Source: Accumulibacter sp036625275 | Lineage (GTDB): Bacteria > Pseudomonadota > Gammaproteobacteria > Burkholderiales > Rhodocyclaceae | Assembly: GCF_036625275.1 (NCBI RefSeq) | Contig: NZ_JAZKUD010000005.1 | Coordinates: forward strand, 1-64,000 | Direction of reading: 5' to 3' | DNA: 64,000 nt | Made by a program: the position numbers and the translations under genes | Notes under the pieces: generated by a model | Database searches by the model: none | Told to the model about the DNA's origin: nothing | The model's input: only the letters and a program-made list of their open reading frames with translations | In this document: positions 8,633 through 17,258 of the stretch, piece by piece | How the letters are laid out: each line of letters starts with the position of its first letter | Position numbering within the stretch: the stretch's first letter is position 1

Positions 8633-9425
8633 TAAAACTGAGCGTCTCGTTTTTGTTCAAGTAGTCCAGAGTCAGTTCCTGGCTGGCAGCAGCAGCCGGC
8701 GTATGCGCTGCAGCATGAGAGGCCGCGCTGGCATGGGCTTCAGCCAACTCGCCGAGAACAGGCAACTGCTGCATCGACAGCAATTGGCAATACGCAATGA
8801 CCAAGGCACCGGCTTGGGCGACTTCCCGAAGGGCTTCAGCCGACAACTGGTTAAGGACGGCTTCGTCAATCTGAAAGAGTCCGCCAACCGGCTGGTCGCC
8901 AGCCCTGGTCTTGACAGTAATCGGCCAGGCTTTGATCAGGGCGTGTCTTTTCAGTACCGCACAGGCGTTGACGGTGACCTGCCGACTGTTCTCGATCTGG
9001 GTCAGAAAATTGAGGACATCCCGAATCACCGACGAGGGTCTGCCTGCCTCATCGAAAAAGGGTTCTCCCTCGCTGCCATCGACAATGAGTCCTGAATCTT
9101 CGTCGATGCACAGCACCTGCTGACCTTCACTCCTGTTGGCAAGGCAAAAAGGATAGCTACGAATGGCAGCGGGAATATACTTTCCCACCCAACTACCGTC
9201 GGGTGCGACAAACAGATTCCTGCCTGTTGCCACACCCAGAACAGCCACAGGAATGAAGGCCTCCTTCTGTTCGACAAAGGCAATGGGCAGACTCAACAGC
9301 GCACGCGGAAATTCACCTGCCGTCAGTGGAATGATCGCCTCATGGGCAGCGAAAGAATAACCCGTAACACGTCGCCAGCGCTTGTTGGCGTAGCGGTCGG
9401 TGGAAATGGGGTGGAAGTTGGGCAT
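8619..9425 (-). CDS. SapC family protein
   Basis: The 268-residue product shows the SapC family pattern: an early RRVTGYSFAAHEAIIPLTAGEFP, then AFIPVAVLGV and FVAPDGSWVGKYIPAAIRSYPF, and a middle DSGLIVDGSEGEPFFDEAG, with an Ala/His-rich linker near 235. The name comes from a Campylobacter S-layer-locus protein; the function of proteobacterial members is unknown. Two in-frame ATGs exist (9431 and 9425); AAGG stands 6 nt before the second but abuts the first, so 9425 is preferred. The gene is monocistronic, divergent from nothing close, with rmuC next upstream in the same direction 70 bp away. Confidence 0.85.
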   Translation of the reverse strand: MPNFHPISTDRYANKRWRRVTGYSFAAHEAIIPLTAGEFPRALLSLPIAFVEQKEAFIPVAVLGVATGRNLFVAPDGSWVGKYIPAAIRSYPFCLANRSEGQQVLCIDEDSGLIVDGSEGEPFFDEAGRPSSVIRDVLNFLTQIENSRQVTVNACAVLKRHALIKAWPITVKTRAGDQPVGGLFQIDEAVLNQLSAEALREVAQAGALVIAYCQLLSMQQLPVLGELAEAHASAASHAAAHTPAAAASQELTLDYLNKNETLSFSGLR

Positions 9426-9496
9426 TTGCATCCTTGGTGTGAACCGTTTGGGTGGTTTGTAAGGACCATACCCTTGTACTGAAGTTTACCTGAAGT

Positions 9497-11119
9497 TTAG
9501 GCTTTCGGGATGGCCACCGCTACCGCTTCCCCGGTCCCCTCCCCGGCGATTTCGACCAGCGCCGTCGGCAACGCCTTGCTCGGCTTGACACCCAACTGTT
9601 TGAGCATTTCCGCCTGGCGGATCAGGTTGCCACGTCCACCGGTGAGTTTGCCGTGCGCCTCGTCATAATCTCTTTGCGCCTGCTTCAGACGGTTGCCAAG
9701 CGACTCCAGATCAACCACGAAACCAACCAGCTTGTCGTAAAGCTCCGCGCCGCGCTTGGCGATCTCCTGAGCATTGCGGCTTTGCGCTTCCTGCCGCCAG
9801 AGGTGTGCAACGGTGCGCACGACGAACAACAGCGTCGAAGGGCTGACCAGCAGCACGTTTCTCCGCCAGGCATCCATGAACAGCTCGCGATCATGCGTGA
9901 CGGCCAGCATGAAAGCGGGTTCGATGGGGATGAACATCAATACGAAGTCGAGCGATTTCAGGCCGTAAAGCAGTTGGTAATTCCTGTCCGAGAGGCCTTT
10001 GATGTGCGTGCGAACGGAATCGAGGTGGCGTTTGATGGCGGCCTGACGATCGCCCTCGTCCTCGGCTGAAGCGTAGTCTTCATAGGCCGTCAGCGACGCC
10101 TTGGCATCCACCACGAGATGGCGGTCCTCGGGCAGATGCAGGACGACGTCGGGCTGTGCGCGCGTGCCGTCTGCGCGGTGATGGCTCTCCTGGACTTCAT
10201 ATTCCTCCCCCTTGCGCAGGCCGGAAGCTTCGAGGACGCGCTCGAGCACCAGTTCTCCCCAGTTGCCCTGTGCCTTGCCCGAGCCCTTGAGCGCCCGCGT
10301 CAGGTTCCTGGCGTCCTGACTCAGCGAGTGATTGAGGGCCATCAGATGCCGAACCTGCTCGGCAAGTGCGGTGCGGTCCTTGCCTTCCTGGACATAAACC
10401 TCTTCGACTTTGCCCTGGAACTCCTGCAATTTTGTTTTCAGCGGCTCCAGCAACTGGCCGATGTTGGCCTGGTTCTGCTCGGTAAAGCGTTTGGCCTTTT
10501 CTTCAAGGATGTCGTTGGCCAGACTCTTGAACTGGTTGGCAAGAACTTCCCTGGCCTGCAGGAGCAGGTTGAGCTTTTCTTCGCCCTGACTGCGCTCGAC
10601 GTCGAGGCGAGTCGTCAGCTCGGCAAGTTCGCTGTCAAGGCGATTGGCGCGCAGCTCGGCTGCCGCCCGCTGCGCCTTTTCGCTCTGCAATTCGCTGCGG
10701 AGCGAACCGACGGTCGCACGTTCGGCCCTGAGTTCTGCATTGACACGGCCGGAGTCCTCGCGCAGGTCGGCCGCCTGCCGGTGCGTTTCCGCGAGGACCC
10801 GTTCGACTTCGGCGAGCTTGTGTTCAAGCATCGGCACGCGCAAGGCACGCTCACTGAGCTGGGCACGCTCATTGCACGCGTCATCGAGGGTATCCCGCAA
10901 CTCGACGGTCTGTGCCTTCAACTCTTGGTGCGCCCTGATGAGCTGCAGGCGCTCGGCATCGAGGGCACGTAGCCGTTCTTTGGCAGTGGCGAGTTCGACT
11001 GCACGCTCTGCCTGGCCTTGATCGTCGGCTCCGGATGTTCGCTTGCGGGTGGCCAGCCAGACCATCAGCACGCCGACGAGCAGGCCGATCATCGCCGCAA
11101 GTAGGGCAAAACTGTCCAT
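9497..11119 (-). CDS. rmuC: DNA recombination protein RmuC
   Basis: The 540-residue protein has one N-terminal membrane segment (FALLAAMIGLLVGVLMVWLA), a long coiled coil (about 30-200, rich in Ala/Glu/Arg/Leu heptads), then the RmuC nuclease-like domain: QGNWGELVLERVLEASGL, HLVVDAKASLTAYEDY, LKSLDFVLMFIPIEPAF and VLLVSPSTLLFVVRTVAHLW. RmuC limits recombination between inverted repeats in E. coli. Start 11119 is chosen over an upstream in-frame codon at 11164 because AAAGGAGTG lies 5 nt before it and the membrane segment then sits at the terminus. Length is within the family range. Confidence 0.92.
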   Translation of the reverse strand: MDSFALLAAMIGLLVGVLMVWLATRKRTSGADDQGQAERAVELATAKERLRALDAERLQLIRAHQELKAQTVELRDTLDDACNERAQLSERALRVPMLEHKLAEVERVLAETHRQAADLREDSGRVNAELRAERATVGSLRSELQSEKAQRAAAELRANRLDSELAELTTRLDVERSQGEEKLNLLLQAREVLANQFKSLANDILEEKAKRFTEQNQANIGQLLEPLKTKLQEFQGKVEEVYVQEGKDRTALAEQVRHLMALNHSLSQDARNLTRALKGSGKAQGNWGELVLERVLEASGLRKGEEYEVQESHHRADGTRAQPDVVLHLPEDRHLVVDAKASLTAYEDYASAEDEGDRQAAIKRHLDSVRTHIKGLSDRNYQLLYGLKSLDFVLMFIPIEPAFMLAVTHDRELFMDAWRRNVLLVSPSTLLFVVRTVAHLWRQEAQSRNAQEIAKRGAELYDKLVGFVVDLESLGNRLKQAQRDYDEAHGKLTGGRGNLIRQAEMLKQLGVKPSKALPTALVEIAGEGTGEAVAVAIPKA

Positions 11120-11311
11120 GCAACACTCCTTTCGATGTCGTGGCATAGTCTGCGTTCCCGGCATTTGGCGATCGCGGTGCCAAGGACTGTGCCGATAGTG
11201 TCATCGGCTTCCACCGCCCAGACTTTGCTGGAAAAACTCAAGAATCTTCGAATTTTGCCGTTATCATCAATGGTGCATTCCGCACCAGTTTTGCCTCACC
11301 GGAGATAGCCT

Positions 11312-11524
11312 ATGTCTGTCAGTTCGATTGGTTCCAGTAACAGCAATTTGTCGTATAGTCCGGCAGTCAAGGCGCAGGCCGAAGCTGCCGAGGCCCAACA
11401 GGCAGGGCGCGATGTCAGGAACGATGGGGATGCGGACGATGGCGGCGGCGCCATCAAAGAACCGGCTCCAACGGTCAATCTGAATGGCCAAACCGTCGGG
11501 ACTCACATCAACACCTCTGCTTGA
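11312..11524 (+). CDS. small hypothetical protein of 70 residues
   Basis: A 70-residue hydrophilic protein with a Ser/Asn-rich start (SVSSIGSSNSNLSYS), an Ala/Gln/Glu helix (VKAQAEAAEAQQAG) and an acidic-Gly middle (NDGDADDGGG). GGAG stands 7 nt before the ATG and a strong intrinsic terminator follows the stop by 13 bp, so the reading frame is bounded like a real transcription unit. I do not recognise a family. No signal peptide or membrane segment is visible; the composition suggests a largely disordered cytoplasmic protein. Confidence 0.65.
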   Translation: MSVSSIGSSNSNLSYSPAVKAQAEAAEAQQAGRDVRNDGDADDGGGAIKEPAPTVNLNGQTVGTHINTSA

Positions 11525-11537
11525 GTAGTCGTCAACC

Positions 11538-11579
11538 TGCGGCCCGGATGTTCGAATGGACACCTGGGCCGCATTTTTT
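11538..11579 (+). terminator. intrinsic terminator after the 70-residue protein gene
   Basis: TGCGGCCCGG pairs with CCTGGGCCGCA (8 bp perfect, one bulge, 2 bp) around a 15-nt loop and is followed directly by TTTTTT. This is the clearest Rho-independent terminator in the window. Confidence 0.85.
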
Positions 11580-11743
11580 GGCGGCAATTCCCATGCTGCG
11601 CTGTGCCACTCGAGGTGAACTGTCAGAGCACACAGGGTTCTCCCTGGCATACAGCAGACACGAGGCCCTATCGGCAACGAAGCTGAACGGAAGAGTGGCG
11701 ACAGCAGAGACCTCGTTCGCCTGGGGCTCTGCTGCTGAAACGC

Positions 11744-12298
11744 TTACATGGCCGGATACTTTGAGGGGTCGGACATTCTTTCAAGGACCTTGGCAAGTTC
11801 CGGAAGGGGGATTCCCTCATCGTAGATGCCGGCACTGACCTGAATTCCAGTGGCGAACGAGACATCTGCGGTCGTGGCATAGGAGATCTTGCGAGACAGG
11901 CGTCCGGCGCCGGGTTTCGGCCAACTGTACTCTACCCAGCCACCACGCGATTCGTTGCCGGCCTTGCAGAGTTCCTTGAAGATGTACTTGCCGGCGTTGT
12001 CGGTAATCTGGAGGATCGGTTTGCCGACCAGGTCGGGGCGCATGGGATGTGCGATCATCCTGTCCTTGCGGCAATCGTAGACGAACACGTAGCTGTCCTT
12101 CCACACCCATTTGCCGTCTTTCTGGTTGAAATCGGCATAGGCTGACGAACCCTTGTCATGCAGGAAGCGGGCGGCTGCGCGCACCTTGCTGACCGTCTCT
12201 TCGGCATTGGCCACATCGGCTTCGGTCGGTGCCGCGGCATGGGCAACACCACAGGCCAGCAACGCCATCAATCCAACTGTTTTTGCAAATTTCATCAT
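11744..12298 (-). CDS. periplasmic single-cache (sCache) domain protein
   Basis: The 184-residue product has a signal peptide (KTVGLMALLACGVAHAAA, cut near residue 22) and one sCache-type domain: an N-terminal long helix (AEETVSKVRAAARFL), VFVYDCRKDRMIAHP, ITDNAGKYIFKELCKAG and GWVEYSWPKPGAG, ending SFATGIQVSAGIYDEG. There is no membrane anchor or output domain, so it is a free periplasmic sensor or binding protein. The domain has the same plan as the ligand domain of the MCP at 32334 (LKDANGKYLIREL, GGYVAYDFPKPGT). AAGGAG 5 nt before ATG 12298 supports the start; ATG 12295 is possible. The ligand is unknown; small organic acids are common ligands for this fold. Confidence 0.8.
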   Translation of the reverse strand: MMKFAKTVGLMALLACGVAHAAAPTEADVANAEETVSKVRAAARFLHDKGSSAYADFNQKDGKWVWKDSYVFVYDCRKDRMIAHPMRPDLVGKPILQITDNAGKYIFKELCKAGNESRGGWVEYSWPKPGAGRLSRKISYATTADVSFATGIQVSAGIYDEGIPLPELAKVLERMSDPSKYPAM

Positions 12299-12326
12299 AC
12301 GCTTCTCCTTCTGTTCAGAATATGAA

Positions 12327-12349
12327 ACGTTCCTCTTGGTGGAACGTTC
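12327..12349. repeat. 8-bp inverted repeat upstream of the cache gene
   Basis: AACGTTCC-TCTTGGT-GGAACGTT is a perfect inverted repeat with a 7-nt loop, about 30 bp before the start of the minus-strand cache gene. It could be an operator or a transcript hairpin; there is no U-tract. Confidence 0.5.
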
Positions 12350-12352
12350 CCC

Positions 12353-12507
12353 TTAATGTGGAAGTCGCATCAGCGACTCACCAATCTCCCCTCCCCTTTG
12401 CGAGGGGCGAAGGCGAGGTTTTGCGGAGCACCGCTCCGCGCTGCCGTAGCCGACCCGCGATGCAGCGCGGGCCGTGGGCGGGGTCGGGGAGAGGGAAACG
12501 GTCATGA
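12353..12507. repeat. ~155-bp intergenic repeat, copy A
   Basis: The sequence from TTAATGTGGAAGTCGCATCA to AGAGGGAAACGGTCATGAC is, in reverse complement, nearly the same as 29192-29351. Internal features are a CTCCCCTCCCC/GGGGAGAGGG pair near the ends and the hairpin GCGGAGCACCGCTCCGC. It lies between satP and the cache gene. No ORF inside it is convincing. It behaves like a small non-coding dispersed repeat (MITE/REP-like). Confidence 0.8.
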
Positions 12508-12561
12508 CTTTCATGATCGGAAGTGCCTGGAAAAGTCATGACCGTTAGTGGTCAACCGATC

Positions 12562-12580
12562 GGACCCGGATACCGGGTCC
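12562..12580 (-). terminator. hairpin after the satP-like gene
   Basis: GGACCCGG-ATA-CCGGGTCC forms a perfect 8-bp stem 7 bp past the satP stop codon. There is no T-tract on the minus strand, so termination is only likely by position. Confidence 0.45.
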
Positions 12581-12587
12581 ACAAGCC

Positions 12588-13151
12588 TCAATTGATCCAG
12601 GGCTTGCCGACCGGGAGGACGTCACGGCCAAACAGATCGGCATAAATGATATGCGCCATGATGTACCACGCCATCGCTGCGGTCACCATCAGTTCATAGC
12701 CGGCTACAACGGTCAGGTCGGGATAACCGAAGTGCGCCAGGTCAAGCAGAATGAAACCGACCAGCAACAGGGTGAAGGTCAGTGCCAGCGCGCTGCTGAC
12801 ACGCATTGAACCGATCCACAGGATCACCGTGAATAGTGTCCAGGCGACCAGGAACCAACCGACGTCGGTCTTGCTGGAGGTGTAGATGTTGTAATGGTTG
12901 CCGATCAGGAGCAGCACCAGCGCGATCCAGAAACAACCATAACCGGTAAAGGCGCAATAGCCGAAGTTGTTGCCGGTCTTCATCTCCTGCAGTCCGGCGA
13001 TCATCTGCGCCAGTCCCCCAAAAATCAGCCCCAGCCAGACGACCGGACCCAAACCCATCCATCCCACGTTATGAAACTGCAACACCATTGTTGTCAGGCC
13101 AAAACCAGCCAGACCTACCACAGCCGGATTACCCAGCTTTTGCTCAGCCAT
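12588..13151 (-). CDS. satP: acetate/succinate uptake transporter of the GPR1/FUN34/YaaH (SatP) family
   Basis: The 187-residue membrane protein has six hydrophobic segments and the family signature near the N-terminus (NPAVVGLAGFGLTT, in place of NPAPLGL), plus GLQEMKTGNNFGYCAFTGYGCFW in the second/third segments (read as GLAQMIAGLQEMKTGNN and then FGYCAFTGYG). SatP homologues take up acetate and succinate with protons. The gene is divergent from rep with 219 bp between them, and ends at a hairpin and repeat copy A. In a polyphosphate- or storage-polymer-accumulating organism such a permease would feed acetate uptake; that link is an inference. Confidence 0.88.
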   Translation of the reverse strand: MAEQKLGNPAVVGLAGFGLTTMVLQFHNVGWMGLGPVVWLGLIFGGLAQMIAGLQEMKTGNNFGYCAFTGYGCFWIALVLLLIGNHYNIYTSSKTDVGWFLVAWTLFTVILWIGSMRVSSALALTFTLLLVGFILLDLAHFGYPDLTVVAGYELMVTAAMAWYIMAHIIYADLFGRDVLPVGKPWIN

Positions 13152-13370
13152 GCACTACCCCCTTGATATTCATTTCGAATGCAGCCTGGGAAAGCCCTGA
13201 CTGCCCATTTAACTGGCTTTCCAGACCCTATCGGATGCTGCCGGCGGTAGTTCGGAAGCCGGCGCGATTCTACAGGCATGCCCCTTGGAATGGCAAATCG
13301 GCAGGACGGCAAACGAGTCGCCGCAACCGGCGTGTGCTAGAATCGCCCCCCGCTCCAGCTCCCTTCCGCG

Positions 13371-15365
13371 ATGTCCGCAACCCTTGTCCTCAACCTCCCG
13401 CAACGCGAGGCCATCCGCTACCTCGACGGTCCGCTGCTGGTTCTGGCCGGGGCCGGATCGGGAAAGACGCGCGTGATCACCGAAAAGATCGTCTACCTGA
13501 TCGAGTCCTGCGGCTTCAACCCGGGCAACATCGCCGCGATCACTTTCACCAACAAGGCAGCGCGGGAGATGCAGGAACGGGTTAGCAAACTGCTCGTCGG
13601 CAAGCCATCGCGGGGGCTGACGATATCGACCTTCCATGCTCTCGGGGTGCGCATCCTGCGCGAAGAGGCGGGCGTTCTCGGCTACAAACCGAGCTTTTCG
13701 ATCCTCGATGCGGCCGACTGCTTCGGCATCGTTTCGGATCTCGCCGGCAGCACCGACAAGGTGGCCATTCGCAAGCTGCAGTCGCTGATCTCGAACTGGA
13801 AAAACACGCTGGTCTCACCCGATCAGGCGCGCAGGAAAGCCCGGGACGAGAGCGAAATTCTCGCCGCGAACGCTTTCGCGAGCTATTCGGCAACCCTGCG
13901 GGCGTACCAGGCCGTCGATTTCGACGACCTGATCGCGCTCCCCGTGGCGCTCTTCGAGAGTCATCCGGCCGTGCGCGACAAGTGGCAAAACCGCCTGCGT
14001 TATCTGCTGATCGATGAATACCAGGATACCAACGCCAGCCAATACCAATTGCTCAGGCTGCTGGCCGGGGCACGCGCTGCATTTACAGCGGTCGGCGACG
14101 ACGATCAGGCGATCTACGGCTGGCGTGGCGCCGACGTCGCCAATCTGCGGGGGCTCCCGCGCGACTACCCGAATCTCAAGCTGATCAAGCTCGAACAGAA
14201 CTACCGCTCGACGGTACGCATCCTCAAGGTGGCCAACGCTCTGATCTCGCACAATGAAAAACTGTTCGACAAGAAGCTGTGGTCGGAACTGGGTCACGGC
14301 GATCCGATCACTGTCAACGTCTGCCAGGACAAGGAAAAGGAGGCCGAGTCGGTGGTCATGAAGCTGCAGGCGCACCGCTTTCAGCATCAGGGCGCATTCC
14401 GCGATTATGCGATCCTCTACCGTGGCAACTTCCAGGCCCGTGCCGTCGAGAAATTCCTGCGCCAGCAGCGCATTCCCTACCTCTTGTCGGGTGGTCAGTC
14501 CTTTTTCGACAAAGCCGAGATCAAGGACATCACTTCCTATCTGCGCCTGCTTGCCAACCAGGACGACGATCCGGCCTTCCTCCGCGCCGTCAGCACCCCC
14601 CGGCGTGGTGTCGGCAGCAGCACCCTGCAGGCGCTCGGCGGCTACGCCGGCGAACGCCGGATTTCACTCTTTGCCGCCGCTTTCGAACAAGGTTTCGTGC
14701 CGCGCGTTCAGGCACGCCAGATGGCGCCCCTGCTCGAATTCTGCGAATTCATCAAGCGCCTGCAAGCACGTTCCGGATGCCAGCCGGCGGGACAGGTGAT
14801 CACCGCTCTGCTCAGCGCGATTGATTACGAAGCCTGGTTGTACGATCAGGATGATGCGCGCACGGCTCAGATCAAATGGGGCAACGTCCAGGAGTTTTCC
14901 GACTGGTTGAGTAGAAAGGGCGATGAAGACCAGAAAACGCTGCTGGATCTCGCCCAAACCATCGCACTGATCAACAGGCTCGACGAACAGGACGCCGACG
15001 TCGATGCCGTGCGGCTGTCGACCCTGCACGCTGCCAAGGGGCTGGAGTTCAAACACGTTTTCCTGATCGGTATCGAGGAAGGCGTCCTGCCGCACCGCGA
15101 TGCCGAGGCCGAAAACCGCACCGAAGAAGAGCGCCGCCTGATGTACGTAGGGATCACACGCGCCCAGCGATCACTGCACTTGAGCTATGCCGAGAAGCGC
15201 CAGCAGGGCCAGGAAGTGATTCCCTGTCAGGCATCGCGATTCATCGCTGAAATGGGCAGCGATGACCTGCGCTTCTCGGGTGGCAAGAGCGAAACTGCGC
15301 CGGACAAGACGGCCAGCGCCGAACGCTTTTCAGCGCTCAAGGCGATGCTGAACAAGGGAAAATAG
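13371..15365 (+). CDS. rep: ATP-dependent DNA helicase Rep (UvrD/Rep superfamily 1)
   Basis: The 664-residue protein contains all SF1A motifs: Q motif LNLPQREAIRYLDGP, Walker A AGAGSGKT (about 26-33), Ia ITFTNKAAREMQERV, motif II DEYQDTN, III GDDDQAIYGWRGAD, IV KLEQNYRST, V LSTLHAAKGLEFKHVFLIG and VI EEERRLMYVGITRAQ. Length and the GVLPHRDAEAE region fit Rep better than UvrD (about 720). Rep unwinds 3'-5' ahead of replication forks. A good Shine-Dalgarno is not obvious before ATG 13371; the Q motif lies at residues 8-20, so a start much further downstream is excluded. It converges with the cytochrome c gene. Confidence 0.93.
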   Translation: MSATLVLNLPQREAIRYLDGPLLVLAGAGSGKTRVITEKIVYLIESCGFNPGNIAAITFTNKAAREMQERVSKLLVGKPSRGLTISTFHALGVRILREEAGVLGYKPSFSILDAADCFGIVSDLAGSTDKVAIRKLQSLISNWKNTLVSPDQARRKARDESEILAANAFASYSATLRAYQAVDFDDLIALPVALFESHPAVRDKWQNRLRYLLIDEYQDTNASQYQLLRLLAGARAAFTAVGDDDQAIYGWRGADVANLRGLPRDYPNLKLIKLEQNYRSTVRILKVANALISHNEKLFDKKLWSELGHGDPITVNVCQDKEKEAESVVMKLQAHRFQHQGAFRDYAILYRGNFQARAVEKFLRQQRIPYLLSGGQSFFDKAEIKDITSYLRLLANQDDDPAFLRAVSTPRRGVGSSTLQALGGYAGERRISLFAAAFEQGFVPRVQARQMAPLLEFCEFIKRLQARSGCQPAGQVITALLSAIDYEAWLYDQDDARTAQIKWGNVQEFSDWLSRKGDEDQKTLLDLAQTIALINRLDEQDADVDAVRLSTLHAAKGLEFKHVFLIGIEEGVLPHRDAEAENRTEEERRLMYVGITRAQRSLHLSYAEKRQQGQEVIPCQASRFIAEMGSDDLRFSGGKSETAPDKTASAERFSALKAMLNKGK

Positions 15366-15408
15366 ATTGGCTGTCGTACGCCGGCTTGCTGTGGCGGACA
15401 GCCTGACT

Positions 15409-15855
15409 CTACTTGGCGAGACCGAGCAGGTGCTCGACTGCCGCCTTGACCTCGGCGTCGCTCAAGTCGGGATTGCCGCCCCTGGCCGGCATTGCATTCT
15501 TGCCGTTGATGGCACTCGTGACCATCGCTGCCGTACCAGCGCCAATCCGTGCTGCCCAGGCCGCCTTGTCGCCCGCTTTCGGCGCGCCGGCTGCGCCGCT
15601 GGCGTGGCAGGCCATGCACACCGAGTGATAGACAGTGGCACCGTCACGCGGCTTGCCGTCGCTCTTCGGCGTAGTGGCTTTCGCCAACTCCAGCTTCGCC
15701 ACCGGCTGAATACGGCCTTCCGGCTCATCACCAGCGCCCGCCGTGACGCGACCTTTGCCGATCATGGAAAGCGGCCAGATGATGACGATCAGAACGACGG
15801 CAACGATGATGGTAATGATCAGAATCGCCCGTGAAGAGTCTTGCTGCTGAGCCAT
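15409..15855 (-). CDS. membrane-anchored class I cytochrome c (cytochrome c5-like)
   Basis: The 148-residue protein has an uncleaved-looking N-terminal membrane helix (ILIITIIVAVVLIVIIWPLSM, about 11-31), a linker, then one haem c domain with VCMACHASGAAGAPK (CxxCH, Cys/Cys/His haem attachment) and the distal Met in KNAMPARGG. The domain faces the periplasm and would carry electrons between respiratory complexes. The spacing CxxCH-GAPK-W-MPARGG is typical of the cytochrome c5/CycA-like group. A candidate -10 (TACAAT) lies about 45 bp upstream. Confidence 0.85.
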   Translation of the reverse strand: MAQQQDSSRAILIITIIVAVVLIVIIWPLSMIGKGRVTAGAGDEPEGRIQPVAKLELAKATTPKSDGKPRDGATVYHSVCMACHASGAAGAPKAGDKAAWAARIGAGTAAMVTSAINGKNAMPARGGNPDLSDAEVKAAVEHLLGLAK

Positions 15856-15954
15856 GCCAAATCCTTAATGATCCGAGGGTTGAATGGCAATTGTACCGCT
15901 GTTTGACACCCCCAAAAAGATGAAAGATACCGAAGCAGGAACCAGCGTCGTGCC

Positions 15955-16788
15955 CTAATTGGCAAGCAAGCGTTCGAGATAGGCCGATGCGACGCTGCCA
16001 CCCGTTTGCTTGTCCAGAGCGCTCAGGATCAGATGCGCCAGATCGTAAGATCCCAGTAGATCATGGGCGAGCATTGCGTATTTTTGCAACTTCAACGCCG
16101 GTAACGCGTCCAGCCTCATCCAGTCGCGGACATAGATGGCATCGGACCAGAGAAACTGGCGAAATCCCTGATTGAGGTCATCATTGGCGATCAGCGGCTT
16201 GAAGGCGCGCATGCCGAACCCATTAAAGGTGTGGAACTGGAAGCCGTTCTGACGCAGGAAACGATCGACATCGGCGAAAAGCGGCTGGTTTTCATAGAGT
16301 TCAAGGAACTCCACTTCCGTCTGTATGACCAACGCCCCGGCAAGAAGACGTTCGGCATTCTGGAATACGGCCAACTCTCCGCCCTGGACGTCGATCTTGA
16401 AGAAGTCGACGTCGTCCACCTCCGCAATGTCGTCCAGTCGATGTGTATCCACGACATGTCTCGCTATCGGGGTGACCACTTCAGACAGATTCTGAAATCG
16501 CTCAAGCAATGGTGAGTTTGGTGAAAAGAGAGAACCCGTCAGAGTCCAATTGGTTTCATGAAAAACCGACTGTTTACCATCACCAATGAAATAGGGGAAA
16601 AATCGGTGAGGGTGGCCAAAGTTTTTGTTGAGCCGCTCACACTCCGCGACATTCGGCTCAAAGCCCATGATCCGCGCCCACCCCGCATCGACAAGTTGCT
16701 GATAAGGAGGCGTTTCATTGAGCGCCGCCCCGACGTCAACGATGTTGATCAGAAATGGGTCAGCAAGAAAATCCTTCAGACTCCACAT
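15955..16788 (-). CDS. FkbM family methyltransferase
   Basis: The 277-residue product has the FkbM layout: INIVDVGAALNETPPYQ (motif I), IMGFEPNVAECERLNK (motif II-like acidic residue), a middle region with HRLDDIAEVDDVDFFKIDVQG (the DxxKIDVQG segment typical of FkbM) and FLELYENQPLF. These enzymes methylate sugars or secondary metabolites using SAM; the substrate is unknown. Start 16788 (ATG, Shine-Dalgarno AAGGAT 6 nt upstream) is preferred to 16884, which adds an Arg-rich stretch with no family match. It is alone between cytochrome c and tRNA genes. Confidence 0.82.
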   Translation of the reverse strand: MWSLKDFLADPFLINIVDVGAALNETPPYQQLVDAGWARIMGFEPNVAECERLNKNFGHPHRFFPYFIGDGKQSVFHETNWTLTGSLFSPNSPLLERFQNLSEVVTPIARHVVDTHRLDDIAEVDDVDFFKIDVQGGELAVFQNAERLLAGALVIQTEVEFLELYENQPLFADVDRFLRQNGFQFHTFNGFGMRAFKPLIANDDLNQGFRQFLWSDAIYVRDWMRLDALPALKLQKYAMLAHDLLGSYDLAHLILSALDKQTGGSVASAYLERLLAN

Positions 16789-16958
16789 CAGAGTTATCCT
16801 TCCAGGAGAACATGCTGCTGCCAGCGATCGGCGACGAAACGCTGCTGGCCGGACCTCCTGCAGACGCAGGCGAAAACCCTGCAAATCTCGCCAAGTTCAG
16901 CCCAGTCTCACTTCACCTGGGCCGAAGTGTTTCAGCGAGTTGCCAGACGCGTGATTTA

Positions 16959-17032
16959 TGGAGGCGCGAGCGGGAGTCGAACCCACCTACACGGATTTGC
17001 AATCCGGTGCATAACCGCTTTGCTATCGCGCC
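16959..17032 (-). tRNA. tRNA-Cys(GCA)
   Basis: The minus strand reads GGCGCGATAGCAAAGCGGTT at the 5' end, anticodon loop ATTGCAA with GCA, T-arm GGTTCGACTCC, acceptor 3' strand TCGCGCC, discriminator T and encoded CCA. The cloverleaf closes fully. It is the second tRNA of the pair behind the promoter at 17208-17236. Confidence 0.95.
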
Positions 17033-17116
17033 GCACCTATCTCACGATAGGGTCTTCGGCTGTTATTCGTTTTGCCGGTGAATCCGCAAAGCTCCCATCG
17101 GGCTTTGCAGAAGATG

Positions 17117-17192
17117 TGGAGCGGGAGAAGAGTCTCGAACTCTCGACCTATACCTTGGCAAGGTATCGCTCTACCAACTGAGCTACTCCCGC
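17117..17192 (-). tRNA. tRNA-Gly(GCC)
   Basis: The minus strand starts GCGGGAGTAGCTCAGTTGGT, with anticodon loop TTGCCAA (GCC), T-arm AGTTCGAGACT, acceptor CTCCCGC, discriminator T and encoded CCA. It is the promoter-proximal gene of a Gly-Cys tRNA operon; 84 bp separate it from tRNA-Cys. Confidence 0.95.
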
Positions 17193-17207
17193 GTGAAGCG
17201 ATTGCGC

Positions 17208-17236
17208 ATTATAGAGGCCTATCCCTGGCTGTCAAC
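17208..17236 (-). promoter_or_regulatory. consensus sigma-70 promoter of the tRNA-Gly/Cys operon
   Basis: On the minus strand TTGACA (17236-17231), a 17-nt spacer and TATAAT (17213-17208) match the consensus exactly. Transcription would start near 17200, just before the tRNA-Gly 5' end at 17192. The GCGC after the -10 is the GC-rich discriminator typical of stringently controlled stable-RNA promoters. Confidence 0.85.
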
Positions 17237-17258
17237 GCCTTCTGTAGAGAGTTCACAC

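Noticed and set aside
15369..15403. Terminator between rep and the cytochrome c gene
   Set aside because: GGCTGTC/GACAGCC can pair but the loop is 21 nt and no T-tract follows on either strand.
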